From contig JAOZLR010000108.1 in assembly GCA_029934735.1 (NCBI GenBank), positions 1-8,023 on the forward strand: a stretch of DNA of 8,023 nucleotides, in the 5' to 3' direction. Below, piece after piece: positions 1 through 4,979 of this stretch; position 1 is the stretch's first letter, and every line of letters begins with the position of its first letter. The notes under the pieces are model-generated. The model saw nothing but the letters and a program-made list of their open reading frames with translations, had not been told where the DNA came from and ran no database searches. This DNA is from Bacteroidales bacterium. Lineage in GTDB: Bacteria > Bacteroidota > Bacteroidia > Bacteroidales > JAADJA01. A program made the translations under genes and the position numbers.

Positions 1-2226
1 TGAAAGGGATTTAAGTCCTGCAAGTTCTTTAACAGGATTAATATTTTTTATTTCCAGATTATTTTCAATACTCAGAGAGTCAATGAAAAGTATCTGATGC
101 AATTGTTCTTTCGAGGGAGGTGAGTCAACCTTAAACTGCGAAGAGAATACTTCCTGCCATTGTGAAGGCAGGCTTTCCCACCATTTTTTAAGTTCATCCG
201 TTTTATAGATTATCAGGCAGCCCGGATGCTTATCCTGAAATGCAGAAGCTACATTATCATCTATCTTTGTGTTATCGGCATATATCAGCTTTAGCTCCTG
301 TAAGCCTTCCAAAGGTTCAAAGCTATTTACTTCTGTGCTGTCAAGGTTTATTTTTTTCAGTTTTTTGAGTTCTGACAGAAATCCAAGATCCTTTATTTCA
401 GTATTTGCAGCATCTAATTCTTCCAGCTCAGGGCAATTTGAAATATACTCAAAATTGGTTGCTTTTGTTAACGAGATATTCAGTTTTTTAAGATTAAAAA
501 GATTCCGCAAAGGGCGTAGTGTGTTAATATTTGAATTTCCTGAAATGTTCAGTTCTGTAGTTTTAATAAGCTGGTGAAGCTCTTCTCTTGTTGGATTAGC
601 ACCAATACCGGTAAGGTCCACAATGACATCTTTCCAGTCCTGGTCCAGCTCTTTCCAGTTTTTCATCAGCTCCTCCGACTCAAAAATAACAATGCAGCCC
701 GGATGTTGCCGCATAAACTCCAATGTCTCTTCCTTCTTTATTTCGGTATGATCGCAATAGACATATTTGAGATTTTGCAGTTGTGAAATTGCGCTCAGAC
801 TAATTACTTCAGTGCTACTGATATGTAATATCTCAAGTTTTGTCAGATTGGCAATTGTCTCAATTGAGTCAACAGGTGTATTACTGCAATTCAGACGTTC
901 AATATCTGTGAGATTTGCCAGTGCAGTGAGGTCTCTTACCAGGCTGCCCGAAACATTAAGTTCTTCCATAGAAGTTAATTCTGTCAGAGGTTCAAGATCA
1001 TAAACTTTTGAGTCGCTGCAATCAAGTGTTTTTAGGTTTGTGAAATCCTCAACAAATGAAAGGTCTGTAACTCTGTTTCCGGCAAACCAAAGTTTTTCGA
1101 GGTGAATAAAATTACTGATTACATCCATATCACGAACAAGGGTATAACTGCAGTTCAGGTTTGTAATCCTTGTAGAATATTGCAATGGTGAAATATCCGA
1201 TACAGGCGTTTGAGAGCAATTCAGGGTTGTCAGTTCGTTCAGATTGCGAAGGGGAGTTACATCTGTTATTAAAGTGTTTGAGCAGTTAATTTCCTGAAGT
1301 CGTGTCAGTTTGCTTAAAGGTTTTAGTGTTCTGATCTCATTATTTTCTGACACATCTATCTCGGTCTGATTAAGAATTCCGTTAATTTTTGCAAATATTT
1401 TTTTAGTGTCGAATTTTATGGTATCATAGCCCAAAACCATATTTGAATTAGTCTTTTTTTCTTCCGGTATTTCAATTGAATAGTCTTCCGTTGAATCATT
1501 GACAAAGTTTGCATACTCATCCGCAACGACTATCACACTATCCTGAAACCAAATTATATCCGAAAGGTGAATACTGTCTGTAATGGTTATATTTTGTCCA
1601 AAAATATTCCGCCACTCAGGTGTCAGCGAATTCCACCAGTTTATTACATCTTCTTTTTCATTGAGTTTATTGGTATAGATACTGGCGATCTTCATGCCGC
1701 TTTGTGCAAGATTTAGGTTTATTTCCATATAACGCACCTGCTCCCAGTTAACAGTATCGTTATTGACGGTTATTCCGTCAAGGATACGGTTGAAAGTTAC
1801 AAGAAAATAGTGCTCATTATTTTCATTTACAAAATGCTGGGTATTCGTAACAATAAACTTAAATTTCACACTTCTGAAAAAGAAGATAATATCCTTAAGA
1901 TAAGCCTGTACATTTTTATAAATTGGCACATCCCTGTTTTGATCAAGGTCGTCTTCAATCTGTACCTGACTATCAATAAAGATTTTCGTGTAGCTATCGT
2001 TAACAATTATCTCCTTTTCATTTGGTGCTTGTGTCGGATCTCCGAGGAAATTAAATGTCCCCTGTAAATAACTAACAAGTTGTGAAATCTGTTTTTCATA
2101 TTGTTTTAATGTCTCAGGTGAAAGGGTCGATTCTTTGGCCTTTTTCTGGGCATGCAGATTTAGTGTTCCTGAAATGAGAACCACTGAAAAAAGCAATATC
2201 TTTAAATGGATGTATAAATTTTTCAC
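1..2226 (-). CDS. Exported leucine-rich-repeat protein with repeated WW-linker modules (3' end outside window)
   Basis: The frame is open for 742 codons from a GTG at 2226-2224 to the window edge, so the C-terminus is missing. Residues 1-27 form a signal peptide (basic start, hydrophobic stretch, ending LNLHAQ), which supports this GTG as the start. Residues about 40-190 form an alpha/beta domain resembling that of the 192-residue protein in the same cluster. After it come a WWNSLTPEW motif (197-205), a linker, and ten LRRs of 22 residues (about 288-495). A HPGC cap (508-511), a second W-linker (524-531), five LRRs (about 557-655), a second HPGC cap (667-670) and a third W-linker (682-690) follow, and a third LRR block begins at about 717. 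The LRR pattern (LxxLxxLNCSxTxVxDIxPL) is of the SDS22/internalin-like class. Such proteins usually bind other proteins, so a surface or periplasmic binding role is inferred; the ligand is unknown. Its start overlaps the stop of the upstream gene by 4 bases, suggesting translational coupling. Confidence 0.9.
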   Translation of the reverse strand, partial: MKNLYIHLKILLFSVVLISGTLNLHAQKKAKESTLSPETLKQYEKQISQLVSYLQGTFNFLGDPTQAPNEKEIIVNDSYTKIFIDSQVQIEDDLDQNRDVPIYKNVQAYLKDIIFFFRSVKFKFIVTNTQHFVNENNEHYFLVTFNRILDGITVNNDTVNWEQVRYMEINLNLAQSGMKIASIYTNKLNEKEDVINWWNSLTPEWRNIFGQNITITDSIHLSDIIWFQDSVIVVADEYANFVNDSTEDYSIEIPEEKKTNSNMVLGYDTIKFDTKKIFAKINGILNQTEIDVSENNEIRTLKPLSKLTRLQEINCSNTLITDVTPLRNLNELTTLNCSQTPVSDISPLQYSTRITNLNCSYTLVRDMDVISNFIHLEKLWFAGNRVTDLSFVEDFTNLKTLDCSDSKVYDLEPLTELTSMEELNVSGSLVRDLTALANLTDIERLNCSNTPVDSIETIANLTKLEILHISSTEVISLSAISQLQNLKYVYCDHTEIKKEETLEFMRQHPGCIVIFESEELMKNWKELDQDWKDVIVDLTGIGANPTREELHQLIKTTELNISGNSNINTLRPLRNLFNLKKLNISLTKATNFEYISNCPELEELDAANTEIKDLGFLSELKKLKKINLDSTEVNSFEPLEGLQELKLIYADNTKIDDNVASAFQDKHPGCLIIYKTDELKKWWESLPSQWQEVFSSQFKVDSPPSKEQLHQILFIDSLSIENNLEIKNINPVKELAGLKSLS
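217..693 (-). repeat. 159-residue (477-bp) supermodule B of the LRR protein
   Basis: This covers residues 512-670: acidic segment, W-linker (W524, W531), REELHQL, five LRRs and the HPGC cap. The next copy starts at residue 671 and runs off the left edge. Equivalent landmarks are exactly 159 residues apart: W531/W690, REELHQL/KEQLHQI, first LRR position 561/720, and C511/C670. At DNA level GCAGCCCGGATG recurs at 217-228 and 694-705, 477 bases apart. The rest of the DNA has diverged, so this is an old protein-level duplication rather than a recent tandem copy. Confidence 0.8.
2223..2226 (-). other. GTGA stop/start overlap
   Basis: The TGA stop of the 284-residue gene (2225-2223) overlaps the GTG start of the LRR gene (2226-2224). 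Such four-base overlaps usually indicate translational coupling by re-initiation. No clear Shine-Dalgarno sequence precedes the GTG, as is normal in Bacteroidota. Confidence 0.85.
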
Positions 2227-3077
2227 GGCAAATAAAATTTGATTAGTTCTTCTTTTTCCGTATCACTTATTTTATAAAGCTTTGTGATTAGCCATCCGGA
2301 ATTTTTACCCGAACGGTTCACAAAAGAGACCTCAAAATACCAGCCATCAACCTGGAAAAAATGAAATTTCAGTGAACCGGAGTTAACAAAATTCATATCT
2401 CCTTTTTTTATTTCATAAAACAAAAGAGTCAGGTAGTCAGGGTGATAATCTTTGTGTGCGTAGTATTCAATATATTTAGGATAGTCGAAAGCCTTATGAA
2501 TATTCATAAAATCAAGCTCGTGGCTCATGGGATGCAGAAATGATTTTTCAATTTTATCGGGATATCCTTTAAAAAAATATTTCAGAAATTCGGAGAAATA
2601 GACATTGGTCAAGACCCATTTGTAGCCCAGATTTTCCTGCTCAAGCTTAAGGAATAGAAGCAGGTTTTTATCAATACCACGATAATTGAATATCGCCGAA
2701 AGTTCAGCAAACCAATAATTACTATGAAAATCCAGAAAGAGAGGATTGTTAAGATCGCTAACTTTTGCAATAAACTCCTTTTTCAGGTCACCATCAATCT
2801 GGCTGCTATGCATATCAAAGAGCATGTTCAGGTAAACAGACCTAAAAGCATTATCGCGGTACAGACTGTCGCCGGGATAATATCTGTCTCCAAAACGGTC
2901 TTCCTCATTATTGAATCTTCTGAAAAACTGGTTAACCTGTTTTGTCTGGGCATATAAGTTAGTTTCATCACCGGTAACGGAACTCAGTTTTTGCGAAAAA
3001 ACAGGATAAGCTGAAATTAAGAAAAGGATAAGAAAAAGGTGGAATGATATTTTTTTAAAAGTAGCCTTCAAAATCAA
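2223..3077 (-). CDS. Exported protein of unknown function (284 aa)
   Basis: I cannot name a characterised family. Residues 1-29 form a signal peptide (ATFKK basic region, hydrophobic FHLFLILFLISAYPVFSQ), so the mature protein lies beyond the inner membrane; there is no lipobox and no other membrane segment. The mature part is rich in aromatic residues. Its likely conserved motifs are VNQFFRRFNNEED (48-60), RYYPGDSLYRDNAFR (65-79), FLHPMSHELDFM (180-191) and, near the C-terminus, FHFFQVDGWYFEV (238-250) followed by SGWLITKL (260-267). There is no ATG in this frame between the upstream stop (3131-3129) and the signal peptide. The start must be TTG at 3077 or, just as plausible, TTG at 3071. The gene follows a hairpin in the gap after the 192-residue gene and overlaps the LRR gene by GTGA, so it is probably co-expressed with the LRR protein and may act with it (inference). 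Confidence 0.85.
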   Translation of the reverse strand: MILKATFKKISFHLFLILFLISAYPVFSQKLSSVTGDETNLYAQTKQVNQFFRRFNNEEDRFGDRYYPGDSLYRDNAFRSVYLNMLFDMHSSQIDGDLKKEFIAKVSDLNNPLFLDFHSNYWFAELSAIFNYRGIDKNLLLFLKLEQENLGYKWVLTNVYFSEFLKYFFKGYPDKIEKSFLHPMSHELDFMNIHKAFDYPKYIEYYAHKDYHPDYLTLLFYEIKKGDMNFVNSGSLKFHFFQVDGWYFEVSFVNRSGKNSGWLITKLYKISDTEKEELIKFYLP

Positions 3078-3094
3078 ATCAAATTTAAGGAAAA

Positions 3095-3121
3095 GCCATC
3101 CGAAATAATTATCCGGATGGC
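3095..3121 (-). terminator. Hairpin, possible intrinsic terminator or attenuator
   Basis: GCCATCCG (3095-3102) and CGGATGGC (3114-3121) form a perfect 8-bp GC-rich stem with an 11-base loop. Read on the minus strand, the stem is followed by TTTTCCTTAAATTT, a short and interrupted U-rich tract. It lies 28 bases after the stop of the 192-residue gene and only 17 bases before the TTG start of the next gene. It could terminate, partly attenuate, or stabilise the upstream part of the transcript. Confidence 0.5.
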
Positions 3122-3149
3122 AAATTAACTAATTATTAACTTCTGTCCT

Positions 3150-3728
3150 CTACGGCTTAGCCGTTTCTTTTACCCTGATGTCGCCAAGCATCACATCCCA
3201 GAATCCAATTAGACGGCCGCCTATCTGTGTCTCTTTACGCTTGACATACACAGTAATATCTTTTTTGGTTACATCCTGGTAAACAAGGTTTCCCTCTTTG
3301 TCATAACCGGAAAATTTCTGAAAAACAGTAATTACACCTACATAAGTTCCGTCTGGCTGCTTTTCAAGATCGCTGACATATTGAATTTTGTACCATTCAA
3401 TATCAACCTTGTCGTAATTCAGGCGCATCAACCTTTCAAGGTATTCGCGAACGGGATAATAATTAACTTCCGGTTTGTAGATTGATGAAACACCGACTTC
3501 GCTGCCATCCATAAACAGTTCAACTGCTCTGTCGATAACTCTGTTAGCTTCCGAAAATTCGGTTTTCTTATCACCTATGAGGCTGATGTATTTGCTCAGA
3601 TCGCGCACCTTTTCGAGTGCAAGACTGTCGATTGCCTGTTTCCTCTCAGGACTGATATCCTGCGAGATTGCCTGGTTTGCAATTGAAACAAAAAATAGTG
3701 CGATGAAAAATATTGTTGTTCTAAACAT
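3150..3728 (-). CDS. Small exported protein, NTF2/SnoaL-like fold suspected (192 aa)
   Basis: Residues 1-23 form a signal peptide (TTIFFIALFFVSIANQAISQ), giving a soluble periplasmic or secreted protein of about 169 residues. The mature part begins with a helix (about 25-50), then has a region around ANRVIDRAVELFMDG (61-75), an IYKPEVNYYPVREYLERL stretch (83-100) and several beta strands (108-163), ending with GFWDVMLGDIRVKE. The helix-plus-strands order and size suggest a cystatin/NTF2-like cone fold, but this is inference without a search. The AN-x-(V/I)ID-x-A motif is matched in the lipoprotein encoded just upstream, and the YPVREYL segment in the N-terminal domain of the LRR protein. It starts with ATG 5 bases after the lipoprotein stop, so the two are clearly in one operon. 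The function is unknown; a binding or accessory subunit is more likely than an enzyme because no catalytic motif is visible. Confidence 0.85.
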   Translation of the reverse strand: MFRTTIFFIALFFVSIANQAISQDISPERKQAIDSLALEKVRDLSKYISLIGDKKTEFSEANRVIDRAVELFMDGSEVGVSSIYKPEVNYYPVREYLERLMRLNYDKVDIEWYKIQYVSDLEKQPDGTYVGVITVFQKFSGYDKEGNLVYQDVTKKDITVYVKRKETQIGGRLIGFWDVMLGDIRVKETAKP

Positions 3729-3733
3729 AATTC

Positions 3734-4387
3734 TTATTTTTTAATTAATTCAAGTTCGGTTATTTGTCCATATGGGTCAAATTTCACACTGGAAATTTTA
3801 TTATTATATGCTTTTTGATCTTTCACAAAGTTCAAATAATTTTTAATCGTTGTCGGCTTATCATAATCAACAGCATCGCCATCTTTATGGATTATAATTA
3901 GTACCGGAGTATCTTCTGAAGCATACATTTTCAAAGCTTCATCGATAATTCCATTGGCAGCATTAACATCTTGCGTACGTGCAATTCTTATAAAGTATTC
4001 ATTGATATAATCATACTCCGTCTTTTCGGCATTCAGCATTTCCCGTTCTTTCTCAGCCTCCTTTTGCAATCTCCAGGCTTCTTTTAGCGATGCTATTTTC
4101 ATTTCTACGAGCTCAATTTTTTCATTAACTGAATCATCATTGAGGTTCATAGCTTTGACATCATTCAGTCTGCGTTCCATCTCACTGACTGGCATTGTGC
4201 CATCATCATCAAGAATAGCCTGTAAATCGGCCAGCGCTTTCTGAACTTTTTCGGCATATTCAGTAGCAGCCTGCTCCTGTGCAAGTTTTTTCTTACTCTT
4301 ACAGCCTGAACTTCCTACTGCCATTGCTCCGATAAGAAGCACAATGATAATTTTCGGGATTAATAAATTTTTGCTTAATAGTTTCAT
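3734..4387 (-). CDS. Coiled-coil lipoprotein, first gene of the cluster (217 aa)
   Basis: The N-terminus is basic, then hydrophobic (IPKIIIVLLIGAMAVGSSGC), with a likely lipidation cysteine at C29. The -3 residue is Ser, looser than the canonical lipobox but common in Bacteroidota. The cysteine is followed by KSKKK rather than an acidic surface-export signal, so it probably faces the periplasm (inference from known Bacteroidota lipoprotein sorting). Residues about 33-125 are charged and helical with many Ala, Glu and Lys, consistent with a coiled coil. A small C-terminal domain (about 128-217) contains AANGIIDEALKMYASEDTPV and a YDKPTTIKNYL motif, resembling the core of the 192-residue protein next in the operon but shorter. 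A TAACTTTG promoter lies 85 bases upstream. The function is unknown; an anchor or scaffold for the downstream exported proteins fits the layout. Confidence 0.87.
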   Translation of the reverse strand: MKLLSKNLLIPKIIIVLLIGAMAVGSSGCKSKKKLAQEQAATEYAEKVQKALADLQAILDDDGTMPVSEMERRLNDVKAMNLNDDSVNEKIELVEMKIASLKEAWRLQKEAEKEREMLNAEKTEYDYINEYFIRIARTQDVNAANGIIDEALKMYASEDTPVLIIIHKDGDAVDYDKPTTIKNYLNFVKDQKAYNNKISSVKFDPYGQITELELIKK

Positions 4388-4471
4388 TTTCTCAAATTGT
4401 TAATTCTTATTTGTATTACTTATTGAATTTGCGACAATAACGCAAAAGGATTCCAATTGTTTTATAATGTG

Positions 4472-4479
4472 CAAAGTTA
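4472..4479 (-). promoter_or_regulatory. Bacteroidota-type -7 promoter element for the four-gene cluster
   Basis: On the minus strand TAACTTTG is followed by CACATTATAAAA, a perfect match to the TAnnTTTG -7 consensus of Bacteroidota primary sigma factors. I see no clear TTG -33 element at the usual distance. Transcription would begin about 7 bases downstream, leaving a leader of roughly 75-80 bases before the ATG at 4387. Confidence 0.55.
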
Positions 4480-4518
4480 ATCAAGATTAAAGCCTTGATA
4501 TTTGGATATATGAGAAAA

Positions 4519-4639
4519 TATGAACGGGTAATTGTTGATAACTATGGGACTGAAAGATGTGAAGCCGGGCATATACATCCTTAAAGCCGGTATGGACGGA
4601 AAGGATATCGGAAGTAAAAAGTTCATGGTGATTAAATAA
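4519..4639 (+). pseudogene. Frameshifted remnant of a type IX secretion C-terminal sorting domain
   Basis: The plus strand from 4544 to the TAA at 4637-4639 reads MGLKDVKPGIYILKAGMD and then GKDIGSKKFMVIK. This matches the end of a type A Por-secretion-tail sorting domain (TIGR04183 class): the LKPGIY turn, an I-L-K strand, a G-K hairpin and a final KF-V-IK strand at the stop codon. The bases just before it (4519-4542) encode ERVIVDN in another frame, which would join it with a one-base shift. No signal peptide or passenger protein lies upstream, and the space is occupied by a minus-strand promoter. It is therefore most likely the dead 3' end of a former secreted-protein gene. It could instead be a chance match, but the full strand order makes that unlikely. 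Confidence 0.55.
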
Positions 4640-4664
4640 TTTTTATTTTCAAACTATGTTGAAA

Positions 4665-4711
4665 AACCCGTAGGGTCGGTGCAGGAAGGTGCGGCGGAGT
4701 CCCTGCGGGTT
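4665..4711. repeat. Long inverted repeat (11-bp stem, 25-base loop)
   Basis: AACCCGTAGGG (4665-4675) pairs with CCCTGCGGGTT (4701-4711) over 11 positions with one G-T wobble. The loop (4676-4700) is G-rich, with GGTGC occurring twice (4678-4682 and 4688-4692). The GC content is well above that of the flanks, which suggests an inserted or structured element, possibly REP/MITE-like. It could also act as a terminator-type structure, but it is not followed by a run of T on either strand. Confidence 0.5.
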
Positions 4712-4750
4712 GCAAAAATAGCGAGACAACAATCCGGAAACTACCAGCGT

Positions 4751-4860
4751 TATCAGAATTTCAACCATTCAGGAGTTCTGCCTGCTGGCCGGTGTTCACC
4801 CGGATGGTTTGTAATTAAAAAACCACAGAGCTGGCGCATATATCAGGATTTCAAATCCTG
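4751..4860. repeat. REP-like palindrome with imperfect direct repeat
   Basis: TATCAGAATTTCAA (4751-4764) recurs as TATCAGGATTTCAA (4841-4854), 13 of 14 matching and 90 bases apart; both are preceded by an AGCG/GGCG motif. In the second copy CAGGATTT (4844-4851), one spacer base and AAATCCTG (4853-4860) form a perfect palindrome. Between them is a further hairpin, CCGGTG/CACCCGG (4789-4803). The GGATTTnAAATCC style of palindrome is one I associate with dispersed REP-like elements in Bacteroidota genomes, but copy number cannot be seen from one window. Confidence 0.45.
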
Positions 4861-4979
4861 CAAATATTAAGTTCGGGATTAGGCCGGCACACATTGCTTT
4901 CGCTAAAATCCCAAACAGCCCGGATTTTTCTAACTGCTGGTTATTTTTTAGCAAACGGATTCCTCCTTTAAACTAACAC

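Larger units (their letters stand above)
4640..4979. other. Non-coding palindrome-rich interval
   Basis: No convincing gene lies between the sorting-domain remnant and the stop of the phosphoesterase gene. The interval holds at least three hairpin-forming palindromes and an imperfect direct repeat, listed separately. The plus-strand open frame at 4679-4870 has no signal, no recognisable domain and coincides with the hairpins, so it is not called. No clear terminator for the phosphoesterase gene was found here. Confidence 0.5.

Noticed and set aside
217..705. Regularly spaced repeats suggesting a CRISPR or tandem DNA array
   Set aside because: The regularity is at protein level (LRR units and modules). 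The DNA units differ and there are no identical repeats with unique spacers.
269..1003. Three overlapping plus-strand open frames of 70-102 residues
   Set aside because: They lie antisense within the continuous LRR reading frame, whose repeat periodicity proves the minus strand is coding. They show no domains of their own.
1810..2067. Plus-strand 85-residue open frame
   Set aside because: Antisense to the N-terminal domain of the LRR protein, with no start context or recognisable motif.
2724..2957. Plus-strand 77-residue open frame
   Set aside because: Antisense to the 284-residue exported protein, which has a clear signal peptide and motifs.
3122..3129. Possible -7 element TTAATTTG upstream of the 284-residue gene
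   Set aside because: It mismatches TAnnTTTG at the second base and overlaps the base of the hairpin, so an internal promoter is not supported.
4679..4870. Plus-strand 63-residue open frame in the intergenic island
   Set aside because: Starts with GTG inside a hairpin loop, spans palindromes, and has no signal peptide, domain or promoter. Better explained as repeat DNA.
4961..4970. Strong Shine-Dalgarno-like TAAAGGAGGA on the minus strand
   Set aside because: No start codon with an open frame follows it, and Bacteroidota rarely use such sites.
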